A stretch of 64,000 nucleotides of DNA, taken from Streptomyces sclerotialus. GTDB taxonomy: Bacteria; Actinomycetota; Actinomycetes; Streptomycetales; Streptomycetaceae. Positions 50,572-58,855 of this stretch are shown piece after piece. The position numbers were made by a program, and so were the translations under genes. Position 1 is the first letter of the stretch, and each line of letters begins with the position of its first letter. The stretch is from positions 124,001 to 188,000 of the forward strand of contig JODX01000018.1 in NCBI GenBank assembly GCA_000719105.1, written 5' to 3'. Under the pieces are notes generated by a model that made no database searches, was not told the origin of the DNA, and worked only from the letters and a program-made list of their open reading frames with translations.

Positions 50572-51123
50572 ATGACCGCACCGGACACCGAACCCCGCCT
50601 CGCGCTCGATCCCGCGCGCACCGCCCTCGTCCTCGTCGACCTGATGGACCGCATCGTGGGGCTGCCTCTGGAACCCCGCAAGGGAACGGACGTGCTGCTC
50701 GCCGCGGAGGAGCTGGCGCAGACCTTCCGCACGGCGGGAGCCCTGGTCGTGCTCATCCGCGTCGAGCGCTCCGGTGCCGCCGAGCAGCCGCCCGGCAGCG
50801 GCCTGGTCGCCGGCCTCGCCACGGACGGCGACCTGGAGATCGTGAAGCGCACCATCGGCGGCTTCCAGGGCACCGGCCTCGACGAGCGGCTGCGCGAGCG
50901 CGGCATCACCACGCTCGTGTTCGGCGGCATCGCCACCAACCTCGGCGTCGAGTCCACCGCCCGCGCCGCCGCCGACCTCGGCTACGACCTGGTCTTCGTG
51001 GAGGAGGCGATGTCCGCCTTCACCGCCGCCGAGCACGAGGCCTCGGTGCGGCTGGACTTCCCGCGACTGGGCACGGTGGCGGGGGTGCCGGACGTGCGCT
51101 TCACGACCGGCCTGACGGGCTGA
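50572..51123 (+). CDS. Isochorismatase-like hydrolase with Gly in place of the catalytic Cys
   Basis: A 183-residue protein of the isochorismatase-like superfamily. Catalytic Asp (VLVDLMD, Asp23) and Lys (EIVKRTIGGF, Lys92) are kept. At the nucleophile position ATNLGVESTARAA has Gly125 instead of the Cys of amidohydrolase members (usual ATNxCVxST). True isochorismatases also lack this Cys, so a vinyl-ether hydrolase or an inactive paralogue are both possible. No Shine-Dalgarno is seen. TAACGT (50560-50565) lies seven bases before the ATG, which suggests a leaderless transcript. Confidence 0.85.
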   Translation: MTAPDTEPRLALDPARTALVLVDLMDRIVGLPLEPRKGTDVLLAAEELAQTFRTAGALVVLIRVERSGAAEQPPGSGLVAGLATDGDLEIVKRTIGGFQGTGLDERLRERGITTLVFGGIATNLGVESTARAAADLGYDLVFVEEAMSAFTAAEHEASVRLDFPRLGTVAGVPDVRFTTGLTG

Positions 51124-51164
51124 CGTGCACGTCACGACGGGCTGAGGCGGAGCCGGGTCTTGAA

Positions 51165-51213
51165 GCGGGGCCCCTACGGCGCAGGGGGCGCTCCCCGCCG
51201 CTCGGGGCCCCGC
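51165..51213. terminator. Hairpin between isochorismatase-like gene and fdhD
   Basis: Perfect 10-bp arms GCGGGGCCCC (51165-51174) and GGGGCCCCGC (51204-51213), with a GC-rich inner loop that can pair further. It lies between convergent genes. Confidence 0.6.
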
Positions 51214-51236
51214 CGTCGTGCAGCGGGGGAAACCGG

Positions 51237-52100
51237 TCAGCCCTGGGCGGCCGCGGCCCGCAGGGCGATGCGGTCCTCTCCCGCGTACACGTTCATGGAG
51301 GCGCCCCGCAGGAAGCCCACCAGGGTCAGGCCGGTCTCGGCCGCCAGGTCCACCGCCAGGGACGACGGGGCCGACACCGCGGCCAGCACCGGGATGCCCG
51401 CCATGACCGCCTTCTGGGCGAGCTCGAACGAGGCGCGGCCCGACACCAGCAGGACCGTCCGGGACAGCGGCAGCGCACCGTTCTGCAGGGCGCGCCCCAC
51501 CAGCTTGTCCACCGCGTTGTGGCGCCCCACGTCCTCCCGTACGTCGAGGAGCTCGCCGTCCTCGGAGAACAGGGCCGCCGCGTGCAGGCCCCCGGTCCGG
51601 TCGAAGACCCGCTGGGCCGCGCGCAGCCGGTCGGGGAGGCCGGAGAGGAGACCGGGCTCCAGCCGGAGCGGGGGAGCCGTACCGCCGAGCGTGTCGTCGA
51701 CGGCCCACCGGGCCGTCGTGCGCACCGCGTCCAGGCTGGCCTTGCCGCACAGACCGCAGGACGAGGTGGTGTACACGTTCCGTTCCAGGGTGATGTCCGG
51801 TATCACCACGTCCGGCGCGGTCGACACGTCCACCACGTTGTAGGTGTTCGAGCCGTCGGCCGTGGCCCCGGCGCAGTAGACGATGTTGCGCAGCTCGTCC
51901 GCGCCGCCCAGTACCCCTTCGCTGACCAGGAAGCCCGCCGCCAGCGCGAAGTCGTCGCCCGGGGTGCGCATGGTGATGGCCAGCGGTCTGCCGTTGAGCC
52001 GGATCTCCAGCGGTTCCTCCGCGACCAGCGTGTCCGGGCGGCTGGACACCGCGCCGTCCCGGATGCGGATCACCTTGCGTCGTTCCGTGACTCGTCCCAT
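51237..52100 (-). CDS. fdhD: Formate dehydrogenase accessory sulfurtransferase FdhD
   Basis: A 287-residue protein with the sulfur-carrying motif TTSSCGLCGKASLDAV (CxxC) and the FdhD features EEPLEIRLNG, MRTPGDDFALAAGFL, REDVGRHNAVDKLVG and LVSGRASFELAQKA. FdhD moves sulfur from a cysteine desulfurase to the bis-MGD molybdenum cofactor, activating formate dehydrogenase. ATG at 52100. No formate dehydrogenase gene is adjacent in this window; an OFA-type transporter lies 8 kb away. Confidence 0.96.
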   Translation of the reverse strand: MGRVTERRKVIRIRDGAVSSRPDTLVAEEPLEIRLNGRPLAITMRTPGDDFALAAGFLVSEGVLGGADELRNIVYCAGATADGSNTYNVVDVSTAPDVVIPDITLERNVYTTSSCGLCGKASLDAVRTTARWAVDDTLGGTAPPLRLEPGLLSGLPDRLRAAQRVFDRTGGLHAAALFSEDGELLDVREDVGRHNAVDKLVGRALQNGALPLSRTVLLVSGRASFELAQKAVMAGIPVLAAVSAPSSLAVDLAAETGLTLVGFLRGASMNVYAGEDRIALRAAAAQG

Positions 52101-52297
52101 GTCCCGATCAGCCCCGGTTCCTTGCGCTGTGGCCGAAACGGCCCTTGTCGTGCGGATCGCCGCGGGTCACCGGGCCGTCGTGCGGCCGGTGACCCGCGCC
52201 GTCTCATTGTCCTGTACACCCGCGGCGCGGCCGCGGCCCGTACTCCGCTTTTCGTACCCCGCGGCCGCCGGGCCTCACGCGGGTGCTCACCCCGCCC

Positions 52298-53269
52298 TCA
52301 CGCCGCGCTCCGCAGCGCGAGCAGGTCCGACAGGGCGTGGACGGTGCGCAGGGTGGGCACCTCGACGCCGGTGATCTCCGCGAGCTCGACGACGGCCGCG
52401 AGGAGCACGTCGAGTTCCAGCGGCCTGCCGCGCTCCAGGTCCTGGAGCGTGGAGGTGCGGTGGTCGCCGACGCGCTCGGCGCCCGCCAGCCGGCGCTCGA
52501 TGGACACACCGACCTCGCAGCCGAGGGCCCCGGCGACGGCGAGCGTCTCGGCCATCATGATCTCGATGACCCGGCGGGTGCCGCCGTGCAGGCACATCTG
52601 CCGCATGGTGGCCCGGGCCAGGGCGCTGATCGGGTTGAACGAGATGTTGCCGAGCAGCTTGAGCCAGATGTCGTTGCGCAGATCCCGCTCGACCGGGCAC
52701 TTCAGGCCGCCCGCCCGCAGGGCCGCGGCGAACTCCGTGCAGCGCGCGGAGACCGTACGGTCCGGCTCGCCGACGGAGAAGCGGGTGCCCTCCACATGGC
52801 GGACGACTCCCGGGGCCGCGAGCTCGGTCGCCGCGTACACGACGCAGCCGACGGCCCGTTCGGGCGCGAGCACCGCACTGACCGCGCCGTCCGGGTCCAC
52901 GCTCTCGAGGCGGCGCCCGTCGTGCGGGCCGCCGTGCCGGTGGAAGTACCACCAGGGGATGCCGTTCTGGGCGGCGACCACCGCCGTGGCGGGGTGCAGC
53001 AGCGGCTCGATCAGCGGCCCGCACGCCGCGTACGAGTTCGCCTTCAGCCCCAGGAAGACATAGTCGACCGGGCCGACATCGGCCGGGTCGTCGGTGGCGC
53101 GGGCGCGCGCGGTGAAGTCGCCGCGCGGGCTCAGCACCCGTACTCCGTGCCGCCGCATGGCCGCCAGATGCGGTCCGCGGGCGATGAGATGCACATCGGC
53201 GCCGGCGCGGTGCAGCGCGGCGCCGACGTAGGCGCCGATCGCACCGGCGCCGAGAACTGCGACTTTCAT
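52298..53269 (-). CDS. Ketopantoate reductase family (PanE/ApbA) protein
   Basis: A 323-residue NADPH-dependent reductase. N-terminal Rossmann motif VAVLGAGAIGAYVGAALHRAG, and the C-terminal helical domain with WLKLLGNISFNPISALA (catalytic Lys and Asn). Members make pantoate for CoA or reduce other 2-oxoacids. An FCD/GntR-like operator overlaps the promoter, which is not usual for a housekeeping panE, so a catabolic paralogue is more likely (inference). ATG at 53269. Confidence 0.88.
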   Translation of the reverse strand: MKVAVLGAGAIGAYVGAALHRAGADVHLIARGPHLAAMRRHGVRVLSPRGDFTARARATDDPADVGPVDYVFLGLKANSYAACGPLIEPLLHPATAVVAAQNGIPWWYFHRHGGPHDGRRLESVDPDGAVSAVLAPERAVGCVVYAATELAAPGVVRHVEGTRFSVGEPDRTVSARCTEFAAALRAGGLKCPVERDLRNDIWLKLLGNISFNPISALARATMRQMCLHGGTRRVIEIMMAETLAVAGALGCEVGVSIERRLAGAERVGDHRTSTLQDLERGRPLELDVLLAAVVELAEITGVEVPTLRTVHALSDLLALRSAA

Positions 53270-53688
53270 GAGGGGGGAGCTCCGTCCGGTCGAGGGTTAC
53301 CGAGGAACTGCCGAACTTGTCGACGAAATATTGTGTACAGTATGGAAGTTGGGCCAGCAAGGCTCCGCGCGGATTCCCGGCACCCCTCGGACGCGCCGGG
53401 GCCGCGGTCACCCGGCGGTCCGAGGACCGCCTCCGCCCTCGTGCGGCGGCCGTGCCCCGGGTAGGCCGGGTGTGCGGGCGGGCCGGACGTCGCCCATCCC
53501 GTCGGAAAGCGATTACTTGGCGTATACCGCGCGATGTGCGATCTGCAGAAACGTAGTATTCGAGCGGAGGTTCCGCGTCCTCGCATGAAATGCTTTATGC
53601 CCCTCCCAGGACTTTTTATTTGAAGCCTTTCAGTGTCATCTGGCTAAGCTGACGGGGACACGCAGACGGCTAAGCACCGGGGGGGCTC
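53270..53688. other. Intergenic region with AT-rich islands
   Basis: This 419-base stretch separates the PanE-like gene and the cupin-PfpI set. It holds the operator at 53328, an AT-rich leader (about 53590-53640) with a 12-codon frame MKCFMPLPGLFI (53585-53623) after a GGAGG-type site, and two copies of GGCTAAGC (53642-53649, 53668-53675). No longer gene is supportable. Confidence 0.6.
53328..53343. promoter_or_regulatory. GntR/FCD-type operator upstream of the PanE-like gene
   Basis: ATATTGTGTACAGTAT fits ATAnTGTnnACAnTAT, a form seen for FCD-subfamily GntR regulators, within an AT-rich island about 60-75 bases before the start on the minus strand. Confidence 0.55.
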
Positions 53689-54462
53689 ATGACCGTCATG
53701 TACGAAGCCGGGTCCGGAACTGGAACCGGCATTGTTCGTATGGACGCCGGAAGGGCGGACATCTCGCAGCTCAGGAAGCTGGTACGGCGCGGATCACGGG
53801 CGTGGAACGAGCAGTTCGACGACGACGCGCATCTGGACCGGATCATTCCGAAGCCGTGGGGCTACGAGTACCGGGCGTACGTCGACGACTTCTTCGACCT
53901 GTGGTCGCTGCACATCGACACCCCGCACAGCACGTCGATCCACGTGCACCCCAGGAAGCTGACGTACCTCCTGTGCCTCGGGGGACAGGGTGTCACCACG
54001 GGCCTGGACCGGGAGGACATCCCGATCGCGGCGGGTGCGGTCCTGCGTATCGCGCGGGGCACCTTCCACGGGACCCGGAACACGGGGGACGACCCGCTGG
54101 AACTCATCGAGGTCGAGGTGCCGAGGAACAAGTTCGACCTCATGCGCCTGCAGGACGACTACAACCGCGCCGGCACGGCCTACGAGTCGGACTGGGTGGA
54201 CCATCCGCGGAACACCATGCGAGCCGTGCCGTCCCTGCCGAACACCCGCATGCGCGGGCGCAGCCCGGACCGGCGTTTCCGGTTCGAGCTGCGGACCGGA
54301 ATGGACATTTTCTACCGGCGGCGCGCAGAGGATCTCTTCCACATTCCGCTGTGCGTCTCGGGGGTGGTGAAGTCCGACGTCGAAATCCTCACCGGTCACC
54401 CGGCGGACAGCCGGCGCCCGCAGACGGAGAAGCAGTATCTGACCATCAGCCGGACTCGCTGA
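53689..54462 (+). CDS. Cupin superfamily protein (sugar-isomerase-like)
   Basis: A 257-residue protein. PKPWGYEYRAYVDDFFDLW and HSTSIHVHPRKLTYLLCLG recall the cupin of type II mannose-6-phosphate isomerases (KPWG, HxHxx...E), here with Lys in place of the usual Glu ligand. GAVLRIARGTFHGTRNTGD contributes the last His. The C-terminal part (about 165-257) is basic and unassigned. It may bind a sugar or act as an oxygenase. It leads the co-directional cupin-PfpI-HAD-MFS-PfpI-PfpI set. ATG at 53689, preceded by a G-rich site; ATG 53698 is an alternative. Confidence 0.75.
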   Translation: MTVMYEAGSGTGTGIVRMDAGRADISQLRKLVRRGSRAWNEQFDDDAHLDRIIPKPWGYEYRAYVDDFFDLWSLHIDTPHSTSIHVHPRKLTYLLCLGGQGVTTGLDREDIPIAAGAVLRIARGTFHGTRNTGDDPLELIEVEVPRNKFDLMRLQDDYNRAGTAYESDWVDHPRNTMRAVPSLPNTRMRGRSPDRRFRFELRTGMDIFYRRRAEDLFHIPLCVSGVVKSDVEILTGHPADSRRPQTEKQYLTISRTR

Positions 54463-54527
54463 TATCCGCGTCACGCGTCCCGTGCCGCGTCACGCACGAA
54501 GAGCCGCAAAAAGTGGGGGGAACACGT

Positions 54528-55082
54528 ATGTCTCGCAACGCCGTCATCATCACCGGTCCCGGCTTCCAGGACCACGACGTCGTCTACACGTACTACCGCC
54601 TGCTCGAGGAGGGCTGGAACGTCGACGTGGCGACGAAGAACGCCGACCCGGTCACCGGGAAGTACGGCGTCCCGCTGCCGATGGACAAGACCGCCCGTCC
54701 GCTGATCTCCTTCGAGGACCTGGCCGTCGAGGACTGCGACGTCGTCATCCTCACCGGCGGGCACGAGGCCCCGGACCGCGTCCGTCAGGACCGCGACGTA
54801 TTGGACTTCGTCGCAGGCATGGACAAGGCCGGCAAGGTCGTCGCGGGCCTGTGCCACGGTCCTTGGATCATGGTCAGCGCCGGTGTTCTCAAGGGCCGGA
54901 GGGCATGCGCGTACATCGGTCTGCGGGACGACGTGATCAACGCGGGCGCGGACGTGGTGGACAGCGACGTCATCGTCGACGGCAACATCATCACCTGCTC
55001 CTACTACGGCTACATGGGCGCGTTCATGCGAGCGGTCTTCGAGACGGCCGCGAAGCTCAGCGGTGGGAAGCAGGCCGCCTGA
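54528..55082 (+). CDS. DJ-1/PfpI family protein
   Basis: A 184-residue DJ-1 superfamily protein. VVAGLCHGPWIMVS holds the Cys109-His110 pair, and VVILTGGHEAPDR and VDVATKNADP complete the fold. Its close likeness in size and motifs to the 1190 protein suggests the PfpI-type branch. It may be a hydratase, deglycase or lyase. Its stop overlaps the next start by one base (TGATG), so it is tightly coupled to the HAD hydrolase. ATG at 54528 with a GGGGGG site. Confidence 0.9.
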   Translation: MSRNAVIITGPGFQDHDVVYTYYRLLEEGWNVDVATKNADPVTGKYGVPLPMDKTARPLISFEDLAVEDCDVVILTGGHEAPDRVRQDRDVLDFVAGMDKAGKVVAGLCHGPWIMVSAGVLKGRRACAYIGLRDDVINAGADVVDSDVIVDGNIITCSYYGYMGAFMRAVFETAAKLSGGKQAA

Positions 55083-55831
55083 TGGCACGGACGGGGGGCG
55101 TGCTGGCGGTCGACTTCGACGGAGTCGTCGCCGACGCGCTGCAGGAGTGCGCGCTCGTCACCTGGCTCGGCGGACGGGGGACGGACACCTCCGTCCCCGG
55201 GGCCGAGCAACTGAAGCGCGTACCCGACGAGTTCGTCGAGCGGTTCCGCCACATCCGCGACTACGCCCGGCTGCTGGACCACTTCGTGGTGGCGCACCTG
55301 CCCGGAGCCGGAACGGTCGACTCACAGGCCGCGTTCGACGCCCTGTTCGCCGGTCTGGAGCCGGAGTACGTCCGTACGTTCACCACGGCGGCCACCGCGG
55401 CGCGGGAGCGGCTGCGGACCGGGGAGCCGGACTTCTGGCTCGGCCTGCACACCCTCTACCCGGGCATGGCCGACCTGCTGCGCCGCCACAGCGGCCGCGT
55501 GGTGGTCGTCACCGCCAAGGACGAGGACTCGGTGCGGGCGATCCTGGCCCGGCACGGCCTCGGACACACCGTGCGCGAGGTGTTCGGGGAGTGCCGGGAC
55601 AAGACCGCGGCGGTGCTGGACGTCAGCGCACGGTGGGGCGTACCGGTCGGGAACATCACCTTCATCGACGACAACCTCGCCAACGTGCGCAGGGTCGCCG
55701 CGACCGGCGCCCGCGCCCGGTGGGCGCTGTGGGGGTATGCGACGCCCGAGCACCGGGCCGAGGCGGACCGGTACGCGGTGCCCGTGCTGCATCTCTCCGA
55801 GGTGCGTCACCTCGCTCCCGCGGCCGTGTGA
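55082..55831 (+). CDS. HAD superfamily hydrolase
   Basis: A 249-residue protein with the haloacid dehalogenase motifs: I AVDFDGVVAD (Asp11 nucleophile, Asp13), II VVVVTAKDED, III Lys in RDKTAAVLD, IV ITFIDDN. A helical cap domain covers about residues 20-120. A phosphatase acting on a small phosphorylated metabolite is likely. It starts one base inside the upstream PfpI stop codon. Confidence 0.9.
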   Translation: MARTGGVLAVDFDGVVADALQECALVTWLGGRGTDTSVPGAEQLKRVPDEFVERFRHIRDYARLLDHFVVAHLPGAGTVDSQAAFDALFAGLEPEYVRTFTTAATAARERLRTGEPDFWLGLHTLYPGMADLLRRHSGRVVVVTAKDEDSVRAILARHGLGHTVREVFGECRDKTAAVLDVSARWGVPVGNITFIDDNLANVRRVAATGARARWALWGYATPEHRAEADRYAVPVLHLSEVRHLAPAAV

Positions 55832-55940
55832 CCGGACGGCTCCCGGGCCCTCGCCCGCCCGTCCGAACATCCCGAACACCCCGGAGACCCCGCAGACCCG
55901 CAGACCCGCAGATCCCGAAGGCTTCGAGCAGGAGATCCTC

Positions 55941-57131
55941 ATGAGCACCGCACGGTCCGTCGTGTCCCCGCCCGGCGGGGTGGAGACGCGGACGCGGTTC
56001 CCCGCACAGCTCGCCCTCCTGGTGGCGATGGCATTCGCGATCCCGGCACAGCTGTACCTGGCGATTCCGGTGGCGGGCGGCATTCAGGAGGCGTTCGGGG
56101 TGGGCGCGGGCGCCGCGGCCTGGACGGGCAGCGCGTTCTCGCTGGCGTACGCCGTCGGGTTCCTCGTCTTCGGACCGCTGTCGGACCGGGTGGGGCGGCG
56201 GCCGGTGCTGGCGTTCGGCACGCTGGCGACGGCGCTCGCGACCGGGGCCGTGGCGATCAGCCCGGACTTCGGGTGGTTCCTGGCCTTCCGGGCGGTGCAG
56301 GGCCTGGCCGCAGCCGCTTTCGCGCCGGTGGCGCTGGCGTACGTGGCGGAGCACGCGCCGTCGGCGCGGCGCCCGGTGGCGCTGTCGTTCCTCACCACCG
56401 GCCTGCTCGGCGCGGGGGTGGCCGGGCAGGTCTACGGGCAGGCGGTCGCCGACAGGTGGCGCCTGGCGTTCTGGCCGGCGGCCCTGCTCTACGCGGCCGC
56501 GGCGGTGGCCTTCTGGCTGCTGCTGTCACCGGCAGGGGGCCGCTCGTCCGCCTCGCCACGCGGTATGGCCGTGGCGCTGGGTGGGCTCCTGCGGAACCGG
56601 GGCGTCCTGGCGGTGTTCGCGTCGGCGCTCACGGTGTTCGGGAGCTTCGTCGCGCTGTACGCGGCGCTGAACGCGCATCTCGGGTCGACGGCCGGTTACG
56701 ACGCGGCCGGCCTGCTGGGTGTGCAGGCGCTGGGCGCGCTCGGCCTGGTGACCGGCCCGGTGGTGAACCGGATAGCGGGGGCACGGGGGCCGCACCCGCT
56801 CACGGTGGCGGGATTCGTCGTGGCGTCGGTGGGACTGCTGCTGGCAGAGGTCACCTCGGTGCCCGCGGTGCTGCTGGCCGGGACCGTGGTGTTCGTCGGC
56901 GGGATCAGTCTGGTCGTACCGGGTCTCGTGGGGCTGCTGCACCGGCTCGCCCCGGACGCCACGGGCGCGGCGGTCTCGTTCAACACGTTCGTGCTCTTCG
57001 TGGGGGCGTCCCTGGGACAACTGGCGGCCGTGCACACCGGCTACCGGACGGTGCCGGCCGTGGCGGCGGCCATGACGCTGGCGGCGGCCTGCGTGGTGGC
57101 GGCCTTCGCCCGGCCGGCTGCCGCGGGGTGA
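55941..57131 (+). CDS. MFS transporter (drug-efflux type)
   Basis: A 396-residue protein with about 12 transmembrane segments. GFLVFGPLSDRVGRRPVLA is the motif A of the major facilitator superfamily (GxxxDRxGRR) and LGAGVAGQVYGQAVADRW resembles the motif C region of antiporters. Export of a product or toxic compound of the surrounding genes is the simplest role. ATG at 55941 with AGGAG nine bases upstream; 109 bases after the HAD gene. Confidence 0.92.
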   Translation: MSTARSVVSPPGGVETRTRFPAQLALLVAMAFAIPAQLYLAIPVAGGIQEAFGVGAGAAAWTGSAFSLAYAVGFLVFGPLSDRVGRRPVLAFGTLATALATGAVAISPDFGWFLAFRAVQGLAAAAFAPVALAYVAEHAPSARRPVALSFLTTGLLGAGVAGQVYGQAVADRWRLAFWPAALLYAAAAVAFWLLLSPAGGRSSASPRGMAVALGGLLRNRGVLAVFASALTVFGSFVALYAALNAHLGSTAGYDAAGLLGVQALGALGLVTGPVVNRIAGARGPHPLTVAGFVVASVGLLLAEVTSVPAVLLAGTVVFVGGISLVVPGLVGLLHRLAPDATGAAVSFNTFVLFVGASLGQLAAVHTGYRTVPAVAAAMTLAAACVVAAFARPAAAG

Positions 57132-57143
57132 CCCGGCGGATCA

Positions 57144-57197
57144 GCGAAGACAGCGGCGACGGCGAAGACAGCGGCGACGGCGAAGACAGCGGCGACA
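57144..57197. repeat. 18-bp tandem repeat, three copies
   Basis: The unit GCGAAGACAGCGGCGACG occurs at 57144-57161 and 57162-57179 and with one change at 57180-57197, just upstream of a PfpI gene. In one frame it would encode SEDSGDGEDSGDGEDSGD. Confidence 0.9.
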
Positions 57198-57220
57198 GCG
57201 GAAACAGCAGAGGACCCGGC

Positions 57221-57901
57221 ATGCAGAAAGTCCTTTTCGTCCTCACCAGCCACGGCGAACTCGGCGACAGCGGCGGGCGCACCGGCTTCCACCTCGGCGA
57301 GACGGCCGAACCGTGGTGGATCCTCCGGGACGCCGGTCACGAGGCCGACTTCGTAGCCGTCCGGGGCGGGCGGCCGCCGATGACGGGACACGACGCCGGC
57401 AACCCCCTCCACGACGCCTTCCTGAAGCACCCGGCGGGCGGCCTGCTCCTGGACACCGCACCCGCGCCGGAGGAAGTGGACCCGGAGGACTACGGCGCCG
57501 TGTACTTCGTCGGTGGCCACGGCGCCATGTGGGATTTCCGCGGCCATCCGGCACTGGAACGCCTCACCCGCCGGATCCACGAGGCCGGCGGGGCCGTGGC
57601 CGCCATCTGCCACGGGCAGGCGGCACTCGTGGACGTGCGGCTGCCGGACGGGCGCCATATGGTCGCGGGCCGGGAGCTGACCTGCTTCGCCGACGCGCAC
57701 GAGCGGGCGCGCGGCCTGGACGGCGTGGTGCCCTTCCCGCTCCAGCGCACGCTGGAGGAGCGCGGCGCCGTGTACAGCAGTGCGCCCGACAGGAGGCCGC
57801 ACGTGGTGGTCAGCGGCCGGCTGGTCACCGGGCAGAACCCGGCGTCGGCCCGCCGGCTGGGCGAGCGGCTCGTCACCCTCCTCGCCGCCGGTCCCGTATG
57901 A
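57221..57901 (+). CDS. DJ-1/PfpI family protein (Hsp31-like), first of a tandem pair
   Basis: A 226-residue protein of the larger DJ-1 branch. KVLFVLTSHGELGDSGGRTG (conserved Glu13), YFVGGHGAMWDFRGHP and AAICHGQAALVD (Cys130-His131) match Hsp31/YhbO-like glyoxalase III, deglycase and chaperone proteins. RLVTGQNPASARRLG ends the fold. ATG at 57221 with AGAGGA. The next gene is a clear paralogue (same opening KVLFVLTSHGELGD and ending TGQNPASA). Aldehyde detoxification is a family role; the real function is unproven. Confidence 0.9.
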   Translation: MQKVLFVLTSHGELGDSGGRTGFHLGETAEPWWILRDAGHEADFVAVRGGRPPMTGHDAGNPLHDAFLKHPAGGLLLDTAPAPEEVDPEDYGAVYFVGGHGAMWDFRGHPALERLTRRIHEAGGAVAAICHGQAALVDVRLPDGRHMVAGRELTCFADAHERARGLDGVVPFPLQRTLEERGAVYSSAPDRRPHVVVSGRLVTGQNPASARRLGERLVTLLAAGPV

Positions 57902-57930
57902 CCGTCGCACGCACGTCAGCACCGCTGCAA

Positions 57931-57994
57931 CCGTCCGGCCAACCATCCGGCCAACCATCCGGCCAACCATCCGTCGGGCCGTCCGTCGGGCCGT
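57931..57994. repeat. 12-bp tandem repeats upstream of the second Hsp31-like gene
   Basis: CCATCCGGCCAA occurs in two perfect copies (57943-57966) after one near copy (57931-57942). It is followed by CCGTCGGGCCGT twice (57971-57994). The gap between the duplicated genes is built almost entirely of these repeats. Confidence 0.85.
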
Positions 57995-58032
57995 CCGTCT
58001 CCGTCCATGCACCGTCCCAAGGGAAGCGCATC

Positions 58033-58719
58033 ATGCCGAAGAAGGTTCTGTTCGTCCTCACCAGCCACGGCGAGCTGGGCGACACCGGCCGCACGACCGG
58101 TTTCTACGTCCCGGAGGTCGCCCACCCGGCGGCCGTGTTCCGCGCGGCGGGCCACGACATCGACTTCGTGTCCGTACGGGGCGGCGCGCCCCCGCAGGAC
58201 GGCGTCGACCCGGACGACGAGGTCGTCACCGGCTTCCTCGCGGACCCCGCCACCCGGGACGCCCTGAAGTCGACGCGCACCGCGGCCGATGTCGGTGCCG
58301 AGGACTATGCCGTCATGTTCTACGCGGGCGGCCACGGTGCCATGTGGGACTTCCCCGGGAATGCCGAGCTGGCCGCTCTGGCCGCCGCCGTCTACGAGCG
58401 CGGCGGTGTCGTGGCGGCCGTCTGCCACGGTCCGGCCGGCCTGGTCGACATCAGGCTCAGCGACGGCTCCTATCTCGTCGACGGCAAACAGGTCGCCTGT
58501 TTCACCAACGAGGAGGAGGCGGCCGTCGGCCGCACCGACGTCGTTCCCTTCCTGCTGCAGGACAAGCTGGTGGGGCGGGGCGCCCGGCACACCGGAACGG
58601 CCGCCTTCACCGAGCACGCCGTCGCCGACCGGCGCCTCGTCACCGGCCAGAACCCGGCGTCCGCCGTCAAGGTCGCCGAACTCGCCCTCGCCGAACTCGA
58701 GCAGGCCCAGGAGGCCTGA
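58033..58719 (+). CDS. DJ-1/PfpI family protein (Hsp31-like), second of a tandem pair
   Basis: A 228-residue paralogue of the preceding gene with KKVLFVLTSHGELGDTGRTT, FYAGGHGAMWDFPGN and AAVCHGPAGLVD (Cys131-His132). It keeps the Glu, Cys and His triad, so both copies look catalytically competent. Different loop residues (EVVTGFLADPATRD versus the Pro-rich loop of its neighbour) suggest distinct substrates. ATG at 58033 with AAGGGAAG. It is 136 bases before the LysR gene. Confidence 0.9.
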   Translation: MPKKVLFVLTSHGELGDTGRTTGFYVPEVAHPAAVFRAAGHDIDFVSVRGGAPPQDGVDPDDEVVTGFLADPATRDALKSTRTAADVGAEDYAVMFYAGGHGAMWDFPGNAELAALAAAVYERGGVVAAVCHGPAGLVDIRLSDGSYLVDGKQVACFTNEEEAAVGRTDVVPFLLQDKLVGRGARHTGTAAFTEHAVADRRLVTGQNPASAVKVAELALAELEQAQEA

Positions 58720-58855
58720 GGCCGGTTCACGCCGGATTCCCTCGCTCCCCCGGGCATCGACCCCCGGGGGAGACGTCGCGATGGCAGAGTAACCCTCGCA
58801 CGTGTCCGTTTTGCCCTCGGTGACCGGACCGGACGGTTTCCACGGGGGGAACTCA

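Noticed and set aside
57120..57220. N-terminal extension of the first Hsp31-like gene through the 18-bp repeats (SEDSGDG-type residues)
   Set aside because: The ATG at 57221 has its own ribosome site and the family begins there; the frame upstream is an accident of the repeat composition.
57931..57994. CRISPR array
   Set aside because: The repeats are 12-bp units without spacers and no cas genes are present.
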